Source of the DNA: Acanthococcus lagerstroemiae
Taxonomy: Eukaryota; Arthropoda; Insecta; Hemiptera; Eriococcidae
DNA length: 64,000 nt
Direction of reading: 5' to 3'
Assembly (NCBI GenBank): GCA_031841125.1
Contig: CM063110.1
Location: 23,121,626-23,185,625 of the forward strand
A program made the position numbers and the translations under genes. This document shows, in pieces, positions 36,301-51,300 of the stretch. A model generated the notes under the pieces. It was given only the letters and a program-made list of their open reading frames with translations. It had not been told where the DNA came from and ran no database searches. How positions within the stretch are numbered: the first letter of the stretch is position 1; each line of letters begins with the position of its first letter.

Positions 36301-39300
36301 GTATTGATTTGAAAACGTTCTTTTATGCCTTAGACCAATAGCATTGCTAGACCTTCTTCCAAGGACTGGAAAATTCACCGAGCAGTAAAGAAGGGAAAAT
36401 ATGGTCGGAAAATCGAAATAAGATAGTTTTGCTCATTGTAAATGCGAATTCCTCTTTTCTAACAATTCCAATTTTCGCCAAGAATTACCTTCATCGTCAA
36501 AATAACCGTTATCTTGGTGAAAAGGGCTAATGAAAAGACGACACAATCCACCAGTGGCTATAAATGTGCTACAAACATTCAGCGCAGATCTTGATCATTA
36601 CTGAACCATATGATGTGATGGATGGGCGCTAAAATAGTTACCGGGCATTTGCCCCGTTGGCCGTACGTTTCATCCACCCCTGTGCATCATAAAACGAATA
36701 TCTTAGTGTATTCAAAACATTGTCTGAGATCCAAAAATCGAAATTTCTGATGGGAATCGTATTATCAAGAAAAACAGAAATCATGATGTTCCAGCATCGA
36801 ACAAACAATCTAACTTTTCTCACTTTTTCTACTCAACTCATAATCGATTCCTCGCTCCAATTCAGTCAAATTTCTCGGCCTCTGTCTTGTCGCTCGTCTC
36901 TCCTGGTTATCTCATATAAAACACATAAAAGCCAAATGTATGCGCTCACTGAATCCTTCCAAAGGATGTAGAAGAGGACTACTCATTCAGTTGTGCCAGA
37001 ATCTGATCCGGTCTATCATGGATTATGGATCACCCATGTATGGACTTGCCCCTCCCTCATACTTGAAGCTTCTTGACGATCTTTAGAATGCGGGTTTACG
37101 TATCGCCATTGGTGCCTTTCGTACTAGCCCAGCTTTGAGTATGTGTGCCGATGCTGGAATCCCTTCTCTCTCTCTTACCGCCGAATGCAACTCACTGCCA
37201 AAGTTCTCGTTACGATAGCACATAACTCTAATCTTCTATGAGTATCTCTTTAACCCTTCAAATTACACTCCTGTTCCTAAATCCTCCCTGCACTTACGTT
37301 CACATATTGAAGGGACACTATTCTGTGCATTTTCCTACAATTCACTACCAACAATCTATACATCACCCCCCTGGTTGTTGAACCTTCCCCCATACAATTT
37401 TGAACTTACAGAATTCCCTAAAAAATCTATACCCTGCCCCCTCCCAAGTTTATCGGACACATTTGTGAAAAATTCTGGACCACTTTCCTGACCGTATCCT
37501 ATGCTCCACTGATGGTTCAAGGTACAACCGACGCACCGCTTAAGCCTACTCCAGAGATAATCTACTACACTCCTTCCGACCTAAAAATACAGCTTCCAAC
37601 TACACAGCCGAACTCCACGATATCCTGCAGTGCCGAATCACGATCTCCTCGCTCGAAGACACTTCCACCCCCACCTACTACCTAGTCCTCTCAGATTCAC
37701 TTTCCTCCTTAAGGTCTATTTCGGATCGCCTTTCAACGCACGCTCTCGTCCAACGCAACCATCTCATTCTCCATCGCATTTCCTTCACCACCAAGAGCAT
37801 TTCACTCATCTGGATCCCAAGCCTTACTCGCGAAATGAGGCAGTCGATCGAGCAGCACAGCAAGCTACACAGCTCCCATGTATCACTCGTCATCTCCCTA
37901 TCTCAACAGATCTCACTTCCGCCATTCGCTAGACACCGTTTTGCGTAAGTGGTTCAAAGAGTGGCGGCATCAAGCTTCTCGGCACAACAAGCTCCCACAA
38001 ATCAAGCTTACACCTGCCCCATGGTCAACGCCCCAACATTCATCCCGTTGCGAGGAAGTTATCATCACCCTCCTGAGGATTGAACATACACACCTCACAC
38101 ATGCGCATCTTCTCACTAACCTTTATTCCCTCAACTGCCCACACTGTGAAGATGACCACCTCTTCTCATGCCCCTCCCTCACCGGCCTTCATTACTCTCA
38201 CCACGTCCCCCGTAGTCGAATCTTGGCCTTCTCCAACTCCGACAAGCACATAAACAACACTCTCACATACCTTTCTGCTGTTGGATACCTCTGCGACATA
38301 AATAGACAACAACCTTTTCTGAGCCCATAGCCCTAGAGTGTAGCTCCGTCGCTCGATAACGATAAATTAAAAAAATTAAAATTTAAAAAAAGCATTCGAA
38401 GTTGTAAAATAACATTTCTTTTTATGATATCTAAACCTGTAAGACTTAGATTGCATTTAAAAACGAAAATAGTTAATTTACTGAATGTTCTAGGTAGAAA
38501 ATATGATGCGTTACCACTTTATCTAGGGGTAAGGAAAACAAACGAAAACCAAAGAAAAAATGTTAGACGCTACCAAGTAATAATTTTATGGAAGCAAGAT
38601 CATTGGTGTACCAATAAGACCAACCTAAGTTCTCCGGCCTTGTTGGAATGGAGGTGAAGAATGAAATTTCACGAGGAGTAGGAAAGGCATCCAGTGTCTA
38701 TCTGAATTAGATGTTTGATTTGTTGGGGTGGTTCTAAAGTGGCAGTTGGCAGGTCCAAAAGTGAGCGTGGATGGTTGAAAACTACGGTGTGCTCAATTAA
38801 TGAACTGCATACAACAACTTTTCCCACTTTCATCACATTCCAAGGTTTGAAACAGTTATCAGACAGTGAAACATCCAGCTCACTTTTTTGTTGTTTGCGA
38901 CGCGGATGGAAAATTCTAACCCCCTTCTTATGTTATGTTACATCACTGATGCACACGGGCTGTATAAATAAATTCTTCTACGGACAGTTCCAAAGAATTC
39001 TTATAATAACCACTGGTTTTGACCGATACCTCAAGACCAGCGTGGGTCAAAAGCACAGCAGTTCAAAGGATCGAAATTCAACTGGGCAGGCTTTCACAAA
39101 ATCCTAGTGAATATTTGCTCCTTTTCAGACATACCTTGAAAACTTTTTTTTTACAACTTCGTTCAGCTTAGAATTTGGGTATGTACGCCACAACACCCCT
39201 TTTCAGAGCCATAATCTCGAATAATTCTAAAGGTAAAAATTAGAGGCGGAGTTAAAAGTTGAAGCGGAGGGGCTCAAATCTCAGCTATGAATATTGCATA

Positions 39301-42300
39301 TCATATTCTCACGTTTCTATGTGTGTGTGGGGAGGGGGTGAGAGCGTTTGATATTTCAACAAGAATAAAAACGAACCCAGAATGTACAGCATTAGAATAT
39401 GATATTTCGCGTATGGTTCTAAGAAATTTCGTTCTCTGGAAGAGAAGTTTTGGAAATAATGGAGGGCAAAGACCCGCAAACCATCCTCTTTGTTACTGGC
39501 CTTTGTAGCTGCCAAGGAAGGCTCCAATTTCAAATAAATAAACTCTTCCTCTGGCAAAAACGTAAATTCAAAAATATTTATGCATTCACATACCTGTAAT
39601 AGTAACGTGTAATCGTTGATCCGTTGAATCGGCAGTTTCAGGTGGTCGGCTAGGACTTTATCGTCTCCGATTTCTTGACTTAAATCCTGCGAAAATGAAA
39701 CATAATACACTTAACCGAAAATAGAACAGACGAAAGTCCGAATAAGATTATTAATCGAAAATAACGTAAATTTTACCCGAAATGAAACGAAAAAAATGAT
39801 AATAAATAACACGTTGCGCGAACACCGCACTTTCACACGAAGACTAGATAAAATTATTACAATTTTTGCAGTGCAGATACCACAACGGCGAAGTATTTCG
39901 CGTCTTTTTGAGCTTGTATTGGTAATTTATAAAAATAACGTTGTTATTCGCTATATGTCGGACTAACGCCACCACGCGTTCAATATACAATTTTTATGAA
40001 TGCCTAATACTCCAATTTTTCACCCATTACGTCAGTTAACGATGAATACCGTAGATATTCAAACATGAATGAAAATAGAAAAGATTGGAGGTGGCTAATC
40101 ACTTCACAAGCGAGGGAACATTAACAGGCGGAAATTGTTTTAACGCGATTTTTTTACACAGCCGGCCAATTATGAAATAATATTTATTTAGGCAATGAAG
40201 GTTAAGTATATCCTATAACGTACGCAGATACATTTTATTTTCTCCCAGTAAATTAGAATATTTATTTGGATTGCTCGATTCAGCTATTTTGATATCTGTT
40301 GGATGAAGGTAAAACCAAAGCAATCGTCAGTAGGCTCGTTTTTTAATTTATTCTTTCATTGAAATGGAGGAATGAGCCACTTGACAGATGGCTTTGCTTC
40401 TACTTTTCTTAGCGAGTACTGGGCATGTACTGAGTGCTTCGAGCCCGCTGAACTGACCCGACTGAATAACTGGCTGCCTGCTGAGCCAAGTGTCTTTCTG
40501 TCTGTCGGCCCATCTGTTCATCTGATTGACTACGGCTGTTGATTTGTTTGTTTAGATAGCTATCTGTCAGCCTATCTAGCAGAATTACAGCCTTTATTTC
40601 AAATCGTACAAAGGAAAATAATAATAGAAATTGTTCTTGAATTATTGCGCCCATACGTGGGCATAGGTCTCTCCTACTCTTCTCCAGCGTACCCTAGCAT
40701 CCCTTCCCCGTACAAGCCCCCTTAGTTTATAATTTTATCTTCTCACCTCGTTATTGGATTGTCCGCCTTTCTCTTTCCCTCCCTTGATGTACGCTCTATT
40801 ACTGTTCTTTCCCCCGTCCTTCCCCCTGTGGCTACATGACCTGCATAATACATTTTAGGCTTTTCGGTTAAATATCTGCAGTCTTTTGCGTCTGTCGTTT
40901 CTCTCACATCGATATTCCTAACTTTTTCATATCTCTTTACTTCGAATATTTAATGTTCAATGGCTATTTAAGTTCCTGCTGTTTTTCCCATATGATTCTC
41001 TGTTGCATATCTGAAAGCCGTATTTCAGACCAAGGATGGTGCAACTCTCCAAGGTTTATTTTTAGAACAAATGACATTTTTCTCTTAGAAATTTCTTATA
41101 ATGACGAGCAATTGAGGAGCCTCATTCCAAACTGCCCTTAGTCCATCCATAGCTTTGCTTCACTTCAACGCTTATATCTCAGGCTACACTGCTGTGAAAC
41201 AAATTTTCAGTGGAGCCGTTCAGGCTTGCCACGTATCAAAAATTTCAAAAAGTTGTTGCAACCGCGTCGTACGCAACGAAGTTTCTGTCGATTTCCCTCA
41301 TTTCTAATTTTTTGGACTAAAGGCAGTTTGGAATTGGGCTCCTCAACTTTCCCATGCATCCGCTCTTCTCTTATATATCTCCTCCATTGTTCCTTAAAGG
41401 AAATCATTGTGCATAGATATGTCACCTCTTCTACTACTTAGATTCTTTCTCCTTTAATTTTTATAAGAGGATTTGATAAAACTGTCTGTGTTGCGTTAAT
41501 GTTAAATGTAACATTTTACTAGTTTCAGAGAATTCATTGGCCATTTATTGCAGTTCCTGTTCCTGAATATCCTGTGAGATTGGGACTACATCATCTGCGA
41601 ATCTCAAGTTACAAAGCCGCTTTCCATTTACTTTTATCCTTTTTCCTTCCCAATCCACACCCCATTTCCCAAAATATTTTCTCCAGGAGGCTGTCAAATA
41701 AATATTTATTGCAGTTTCTGAATATCCTGTGAGATGAGAACTTCATCATCTGCAAATCTCAGGTTAGAGAATCCCTTCTTTTTCCCACCCCACATTTCCC
41801 AAAATATTTCCTCTAGGAGGATGTCGAATAAATTGGAAAATGAGATATTTCCTGGTTCTACCCCCTTTTAATTTCAAACTTTTTCATTTTACTTTCTCCT
41901 CCGGATTAGTATACTCTCCTTCGAAGTACGTATCACCTTTTCTGAAATTCCTTGACGATACAGAGCTTTCCAGAGGTAAGAGAAGTAGATCGAATCGAAT
42001 GCTTTTTAAAAATTTATGTGATGTATGCCTAGAGGGAGGTATTATTCATTTGTTTTTTCAATTAGTTAATGTATGATAAAAATATGATCCACTGTAGACC
42101 GCCCCCTCTTAAATCCCACTTATTCTGTACGTTGATTAAAATCCAAGTGATTATGAATCCGGTTCTTGATAATTATTTTAGAGAAAATTTTGCAAATATT
42201 TAAGCTGAGACTGATAAGTCTGTAATTATTTATATTTTCGATTTGTTCCCTGTTTTGAATATAAGTTAGACTATTTCGGCCGACTTCCACTGTAATGGTA

Positions 42301-45300
42301 TATTGCTTCTTTTTCTACAATGAAATTAAAAAGTAAGGTGCATGAGGACTGTTGTTCAATTTTGCGGGAGAAATTTTTGAAATCTGTTTCCGATTCCGCC
42401 TATTTCTAATGCTTTATTTGTATTTAATTGCGTTAGAATACAAAGTACTTCTATTAGAATTGGAGGGAAATGTTCTTCATTTTGTGGATTTTTCACTTTT
42501 GTTAAAGTCTCTTCATTTGAGGTTTTCTCATATAATTTTTGGTAGAAATCAGTTGAAATTTGTACGACATTTGCTCTACCAAGCGTTAATTGTCCGTTTG
42601 CAGTCTTTGCTTTTGGAATTAGATTCTCGTTGTTCAATATTTGTTGTTTTTTTTTTTGCTTTTTTGACTGCACCATATATGACTTAATGGAGTGGATAGC
42701 GCGTTGGTCTCAGAACCCGGAGGTCCCGGGTTCAAGCCCACGTAACAACTCGCCAGAATTTTCGACCAAGTACGGTTTTTCGGCCAGAAGGGAAGAGCGC
42801 TAAGACAGCCCTAACAGCCTCCCCGACGTCTCTGAAGTAATGCTCGAAAGGGCGAATTCCAAGACTCAGGTGGAGAGCAAATTAGAAAAAGAGTAATACA
42901 GGGTGCCTACCGGTAACACAAGTCATACAAATCATACGAAATTCATGCAATTGCCTCTAATTACATACAAATTTGGTAATTCTTCCTAAATAGTTGCAAT
43001 ATTTCTCACCAAAATATGATCCAATTGAAATAATCTAATTGAAAATTTGTGTTTTTGACAACATTTTTTCCAATAATTCGTTCATTACTACTTAGTTATA
43101 TGAAATTTCTTCAAATTTTTTGTTTGCAATTAGCATGTTTCTGGAATTTTTTTTTTTTTGGAAATCGGATTCTGTTCAGGCATGAAAATGGTCCGAAAAA
43201 GGTTGTGAAAAATTCACACAAAAGTTGGGCAAAAGTCATACAGAAATCATACTATAGGACAATTTGTATTTGGTAGGCGCTGTAAAGCAGTGTTAAATAA
43301 TTTTGAAATGTTCTCACCCCTATCGCTTGTAAACTATTATTGATAGGGTCACAGTCAAAATAACCTTAGAAACAAATTCAGCGACTCCACAAATCTCATT
43401 TTAGATATACTTGATGGTTTTATCTTTAAATTTGAGATTCTAATCCGTCAGTGGGGTCTTCATCATGGATGTTTGGATTAAAAATTACGAGTCTCATAAA
43501 TGAATGTAATGTTTCTAAAAAGACAAGTAGATAAACTTATTATTATTTTTATTTCATTCTTATTTTTTTCAGTTTTAATGGTTTATAATATTAGTTTGAC
43601 CCCAAGTTCAACACAGGCCACTACATTTTGAATCAAATTTTTCTCAAACTCAGGGTACATGCTCTATCTCTTAAAAATCATTTGTTATTGTCTAACCAAT
43701 TTTTCCGACCGAACTTGATGTTTCCGTGACTTGAAAGCAAGTTTGCAGATTTCCTTATGGAGAATGTTAAACTTAACCTCCTCCTGTAAGACCCCTCGAA
43801 ATTCTCTGATTTCAAAAAAATATTAGCTGGTGGGTTTTCAGAGCGAAAGGAACATATTTAACTACTGAGAGTAAAACGTTTCAAAAATCGCCAAGTTTTG
43901 GACCACCTTAGCGTACGTCTAATTGCATACCTAATTTCAAATTTGGTAATTGGAGCCAAAAGACAAGTCATCTAACGGACTAATGTGAACTACGTTTCAG
44001 ACAGTAATATTAACATGGGGATGTCACAAAGTTTCTATTTTATTAAAATTTCCAGGCTAGGTTTTTCATTTTTTGTGAAGTGTGAAACACGTTGAAATCC
44101 CTTATATTAGAAGTTTGTCAGTGTCGATCTGACTCGTTGTTAAGTCCATGAAAAATGAATCCTTGTGAGCCCTTTCTCTTGCTATACTCATAAGTATGTC
44201 AATAAAAACACGTTTTCCTTTGTTTCTTTCTTTTTTCTTTGTTTTATTTATTTTTCTTTTTTTCTATCTTTCTGTTGTTCCCCGCCATCCTTTCATATCT
44301 TCCACTTTTTCATTTGATTTTTCAAGCACCCCTTTCTAGCTAATCACTGAGGTGGCCGTTATTTTCCGACACCCGAATTTCCTTCGGTCCTCCACCTCTA
44401 AACTGGTTCCTGTAGTTCTGACTTTTTTTAAGCGAAGAATTGTTTTCCTTGGCCCCTAAATAACTTAAATATTCCTCCTCCAAGTTTTCGACTGGTTATT
44501 TGACGGTGATTCAATATGAAAAAGTATGACTTCATAATCTAGGATTATGACCGCTAGGAGTGGCTCCAAGAAGAGGACGAGGGGGTTCAAAAATAAAGTT
44601 TGAGATACTAATCGAGTTGAAGGTTCTCCAGGTTGCTAAATTCGATTTTGGGGTTAATTTTTCTATCTTACCTCCTGTTGTACTCCCGAATGGTACCTAC
44701 TGAAACTGAATAATTATGAATTCTTCGTGATGTCATTCGATTAATAGATTTTTGATGTCACTGAACTCGATTATTGGGCTAGCTCCTCCCCCTGGAGGTG
44801 CGACTGCATGGAGTCCAAGGATGAATATTAAATAATAGTTAATTTTGTAAGATGGTATTTAATTTGATCCTTTGGGTGGCACCCTGGATGGAAGGGGTTC
44901 TAGATCTCCAAATGAGCTCCTTAATCGAATTTAGTGATCTCAAAAACCTATATGTCGAATACCAAAACCACTACCTATATTATTTTGTTTTCAGCCCCTA
45001 CTTATCTGACTGACTGTCGGTCTTTTTGTCAAGCTGTCTAAAGACTGTCGGCCTTCTTATCAACTGCCTACTATCTGACCGACTGTCTGTCATTCAGGTA
45101 GTCCATTAGTCCATCTGTTTATCTAACTGTCTGATCATGTTCTGCTGAACGTCTCTCAAGTCTCGTACCAGCAATTTATTACAATGAAAGAAGGCGTTTT
45201 TTTCTGTCTTTTTGTCTGTCCGTCTAACTGTCCACTTGTCCATCTGTCTATTTGCCTATCTAGCAGATTGTCTACCTAGATAGGTAGTTGACTGGCGGTC

Positions 45301-48300
45301 TGTTTCTTAGGTTTTTGTCTCGCGGATTGGCCGTCTTACGGTCTGGCTGACTGTTAGACTCTTTACCTATCTGACTGTCTTGCTATCTGTTTAATTAGAT
45401 CTTGGGGTAACAGATCTTCTCTTGTAATTTTTGTATATTTCAGGCCGGCAATAACCAATCTGTTTCATCTGCGTAGAAGTTGGAACCCAGATTTCTTATA
45501 TAACGTGAGATTTTGTCAATTATTAGTGACTGTAATTTCCATTTTCAAGGGTATTTCGCAAAGATGGATACTTTCGGACTGTTTTTTCAAGAATGAGTAA
45601 TAAAATTAAAGGGGAAAAACTTTTTCACAAAAAGAAAGCCATGATTCTTTTGTGAAAATAAAAGCTTTTTTTGATCCGTGGGGTAAATATATTTGCCCTT
45701 CCCGCTTGGTGGCGCCCATAATTGCGAATCTGTTTGCCAAATTATGATTGCAATTTTCAAGTTGAAGTTGTTATACGAAGAACAAAATGTTTAAAATATG
45801 ACTTGACGGCCAATGGAAAACATTTTGAACAATTCTTAAATTCATAATTTAGGTTTGAGATATGAATAGGAATTCGGAAAAAGCTGAATGCGTTCTTCGG
45901 TTGATTTTCGTCGGCATGTGGTGAAAACTTTCTAGAAAGTGTTATCACGTGTATCCGCATGTATTCTTTTTCTTGGCAGAATGTTTCAAATAGAAAAATG
46001 ACGGTAATACTCGTATTATCACATATATACGCTAGCAAGTGAATTATACTGAAATAACTTCAGTATTGCAGCCAGTGGTAGCAGTAGCGTGAGGTTTGAG
46101 GCAAATTTTACGACCCCTTATACTAGAAATAGTTTAAGAGTACATTCCCCCTCATCTGAAAATATGGCTATAAAGAATGGTACTATTTTGGGGTGAATTT
46201 CTTGATTTATTTTAAAGGAAGAAAATATTTGCAATGGATATTTTTCTGGTCCTATCTCGAAGGGGAAAAAAATAAGCAATCGGTGTAGTTGTGCTACACT
46301 TGATAAAATTTCTGAGCTCTTGCATCTTTCTCGGTACGAAAATTTTGAATTTCCTGCCAAACCAACATCGGCATCGAGTTCTGGGACCTCGAAACCTCCA
46401 CACCCCAGTATTTGGATTCTATGATGCGTGCTGATGAAAGCTTTAAAAATTGTAATGAAAAATGATTTTTGAGACTGGAGAAAAGTACAAAAAACGCAAG
46501 TTTTAAATTGTAATAATCTGAGAACAGGAGGGGCTGGGGAATTCCGCGGATGAGTAGGTGAAAATTTGTAGGTAATGGTTCGGTAGTAATTTGTGCGTCT
46601 TACTGTCATTTTCATTTTTCTGTCCCCTCTCTCTCTTAGATGCCACGATTTCCTATTCAGAGGAAATAAATAACCAGATATGAGTTAGCGACCTTTTAAA
46701 CTTATCACACGACATCTGTATTACATTTTATAACATTTCTGAGCTCTCGCATCCTTCTCTGTACGACAATTTTGAATTAAAATGATTTGTGAGACTGAAG
46801 AAGGATACAAAAAACGCAAGTTTTGAATTGTATTAATCTGAAAACAGGAGAAGGGGGAATTTCACGGATAAGTAGGTGAAGATGTATAGATGTACAGGAA
46901 CGAGTTCAGTCGTGATTTGTGCCCCCTCTGCTCCCTAAAACCTGTAAGACTCGAAGAAAGTCAAGAAAATTTTGTTTTCTAAGGCCTACATTAATAATCT
47001 ACAAGAAGATGAAAGGTTACTTTGAATCTCCTATTTAGGGCATTTTGGGTTCAGGTACGGAAAATTGTAAGGCATGTGTTTTGTGTAAGATTTAATACCT
47101 AAATTTTTGTTTGAAAAGTTTTCGCCTAGATTCAACATTTTACGAAATTCATAGAAAAAACTAAATTTTGAGAGATGTTTGCCCCCGGAGGGAATGAAGC
47201 TCCCCCGCTATAACTTTTATGACGTTCATTGAGATACAAACTTCGAGAATTCTTTGAAAAAATATTTTCTAGACTTTTTGTTCAACTTCGATTATTTTTC
47301 GATCTAATTTCCCCAAGCTAATAATATTGTTTGAATTGTAAACAGTCTGCGACTTCGTGATTCGCCGCACGTAGGATAGTAGAGGTAATGAAAAGGGAGA
47401 ACGTAAGTATTCAAATTTCAAAACATGTACTAATATTATGCGAAAAACGAAGTGTGAATTCCGTAATTATGAACGAAGGAAGGCAGTGGCTGTGTTTGTT
47501 GGTGGTTCTATTTCCAGACATTTCGAGGGATGGCGAAGTGCCAGCAGTTCGGGCCGTTCGGGTACGGGACGAAAGATCAAATTATTTTGCAATCCAATGT
47601 GTTTAGTGTGTTTGTCATCGTGTTAACCTTCCCGACTCATGTGACATGTAATTAATGGTGCTGGAAAATTATAATATTTGACATTGGCAATCGGTAATGA
47701 GAAATAAACTCCAGAAAATCAACAGTAAGATCAGTTTTTACAGTAAAGAATCACTGCAGGCAACTATAGAATAGGATAAATGACTTCCCCAGCCCTTCAC
47801 ATGGGTGGACATTAGCGTTTAAGCAGATCTGTACCCAAGGGAAGGTCTTGGGTCATTTCTCCCTGTCCCCGAGAAAATGCTCGCTCCCACCTGGATAAAC
47901 AGAAGTCGTTATGCCCTATCCAGCCTCAATCCACACCCGCCCCCAAAAGATATCCATAAATGTTCGTTGACCCCACCTCCTGACAAAAGAAGCTTGCTAG
48001 GTCTACAGGTACAAGTGTTTCTTAAGGCAGGGCTGTTAATCTGAATAATAAAGCTTACCTTACAACTTAAGACTGATGGAAAATTTTCTTTAGTTTAAGC
48101 CAGAAAAATTCTAAAACAACTTTCTTCTCTTATTTTTTATTTTTGGCAGATGGATGGAGGGGATCCTTCCAACTAAGAACCTACAATTGCGAACTGAGGA
48201 TCTGATGTTTCCAACTGACGAAGATTTTCAAAATCAACCAGCAAAAGACAAAGAAAATACTACAGCGTTTTGAGATCTTAATAATTCTAAATTAAATTTT

Positions 48301-51300
48301 TCTAATTTAGGGTCAATTTCGCGAGTTTTCCGACTAACAAAAATGTTTGAGGGTGATTTCTTAATTCAACTTCGGTATTTTCCTGATTTGAGTTTTAGCT
48401 TACTCAACTCACAACTTGTTAGCTTATGTTTTTTGCCTTCGAGATGAAGTGTGCAACACTTTAACAACAGTAAATGTGACAAAACGAAATTTAATTATGC
48501 ATATGCAGCACTGGCCTCAGAAGAAACCGCCTCGTAATAAACTAAAATTCATTTTCACATAATATAATATTTCTTGGTGCCCACTGTAGCTCAAATCTGA
48601 ATCTTCTTAGTTATAAGTAATATAATTTGATTGAGGTCAAACGTCTCAAGATGCTTTTTGAATTGCTTGGAAGTACTACCATCGGTGACATCTTTTCGAT
48701 CAGAGGGCACCTCTGAAATAAGGACAATAATTGTCAAGACAAAAACTAATTTGTGACGTTACTTTAGCCTGAAAGCGGGCACTTACACAAAGTTGCCTTG
48801 AATGTCGATAAACGAAATTTCTCTTAAATCAACGGAGGGGAGGTAGACTTCTAATCGCTCTTTTTGATTGTACGTTAATAATCAAGTAAATAACTACTGA
48901 AAAATTGAGAAATGGTGTACACATATATCTGCTTATTATGATTATTGACATTCAACGCAACTTGCTGTAGTGATCTGCACTCCCGTTCTTAGGTCAAATT
49001 AACATCAAAAACAAGTTCAGCGACATTTAAATTTTAACATTAATATCCAGCTAGTATTTCCTATCATTTTCACTGTTTTGTCCCTTCCCTCTGATCAAAA
49101 GCCATAATTTGCAAATTTTGAGCAAATCGTTATCAGAAGTGAGCTCGTAGACCCATTAAATTTGTGAAACGATGTACACATTACATATAATATGAAATTT
49201 CTTAACCCCTTCCTCTCCTCGAATAACGCAATTTGAGAATTATTAAGGGCAAGTAGTTATCAAAATTGAATTCAACGACTATGAAACGAAATCCATATTG
49301 CATTTTATGAAATTTTTAGAGTCACACTTCTTCTCGACAACACAATCTTGAATTTACAGCCAAACCAATGTCAAAATCGAATCCTACGACCTTGATAACA
49401 TAACCATCGCATCTGTTATCTTAATTCCATGATCTCTAATACATAAAAAAGTGTTCGTTTGTCTGCATGTTCGTTCGAAGTAGGTGGGTGAACCGTAAGA
49501 GCTGAGGCGTTCGTATCTAAATGTATCCGTTTGAACTCTGGATAGGTTTTAGGCTATAAAAAATTTCGGCACCCTCAGTAGAAGAGACCCACAAAATTTG
49601 GCCCCATCTGGACCCCCGAATCTTTTTTTTCGTCTTGGACGTTTCGAAAGTTTTTTACATTGAACTTCTTCACATTATGTTGAAATTTGGTAGCTGTAAC
49701 TACCTACTATTAAGTGGCAGAAGTCTCTAACCTCTAATATTTGTATAAAAGTGTTTGTTTGTCTGTGCCCCTTTTGGCGGATCCAGGGGCGTTAGAAATA
49801 TGGCATCCACTCCTTCTGGCCATGACAGAATCTAAATTCAAAATCACACGCAACTCTGTCCAGGGTCCCTCTTTCTTCCTGTTCTGTGGAGATGCTGAAG
49901 GCGCTAATGCTGGCCTAGTCACTGGTTTTCCTGGGGGTGACTTTGCGCTCTCCGGGGTCTTCTGCCTGTGGTAGGTCTAGAGAGCTTCTAGTTTGTTTTA
50001 AAGAAAGTTTTAAAAACTGTAATAAAGAAAAAAGTGACCTATTTTTGACACAAAAAATCATAAATTTCAAATCGTTGTATCTAAACATGGGAAGTGGAGA
50101 AGGAAAAAATTCCAGGGACGGATAGATGGAGATGTCTAGAGACAGGTTCAATTAGTTTTCATCCATTCTGTCTCCTGAAGTCCGTGAGATCAATGAAATC
50201 GAAAACTGCGTTTTCTTTAGAAAGACCTATGTTTATCTATGGAACTTTGTACCCCTGATTTAAAGCAGTTTGGAAGCAATTCCGAAAAAATTGCCAGTTT
50301 TTTTTTTTTACATGAACTTTAATAAGGAACAATATTTGAAAATTTTTCATTTAGAGTCAATATTTCCTGATTTCTTGAGAAACAATGAGTTCTGGGTTAC
50401 TTCTTAGCCCCTTGGATAGAAAGCTCCATCTCTATAACAGAGGACTTAATAAGCTCATTAGGGAGATATTCCAAAAAAGTTTGTGGGACAAGCAATTTTT
50501 ACTGGGTTTTCTGTCCAATTAAAATATTAATTTTCTTAAAGTACTGTGGGTTTTTCACTTAGGCGTAAAACATCTTCACATAGTATTGTCTATTGTCTAC
50601 AAAAGTTTTGCATGCAATTTTTTCTCTCTCTGCGCGCATGAAATCTTGTTCTGTACAAAGAAAAAAAAACAACATTGATTCCTTTCAATATTTTTTCCAG
50701 ATATGCTTCTATAACCATCAGAATTGTTTTCATTTCAACGAAAATAAAATTTGATGCCTAATCTCTTAGAATTAAGCTATACTACGAGGAGAAGAATGAA
50801 AAAAAAATAAAAATTTTAAGCTATCGAATCATCATTGCGGAGAGTGATATTCCAAAATGTAACTTACATAAGGGTTTTCATTCGCCTATTAGATTTTGTA
50901 TTCTAGAAAGAGAAAAAGTTATGAATAACGCCACTTTTACTCAGAATTGTTTCAAATATTCCCATTTCTCAGCATGTGGCATGAAACACCTCCGAACTCC
51001 AGAAACCTCTCAGCAGACTTCAAAAATTCATAAAGGCAGCAAAAAATACGTCAAAGGTCAAGGAGTCCTGGATGTTCAGTTCACTATGCCTTTGAAATGG
51101 ATCCTTCAAAATAATTCGAAAGAAAATTATTATTTTCTGTAATTTTTATCATTTCAACACACAACGCTTACTGGTGTAAATCAAAGACCCTCAGTACATT
51201 TCATGCAAAACTTTATCCTTCTTAAAGTTCAAGTTTGATAGTTCAATGACCTTGAATTTGAAACTTTTGTTCTGTCGTCGTGACAGCTCAATTTTTAAAG

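Noticed and set aside
42681..42752. Possible tRNA-Ser gene
   Set aside because: It has a B-box, but the 5' arm is broken, there is no acceptor stem, and the same sequence continues into a SINE body also seen at 11487-11706.
46118..46615. 165-codon minus-strand ORF
   Set aside because: It falls in a duplicated phrase repeat; the second copy at 46735-46930 does not keep the frame.
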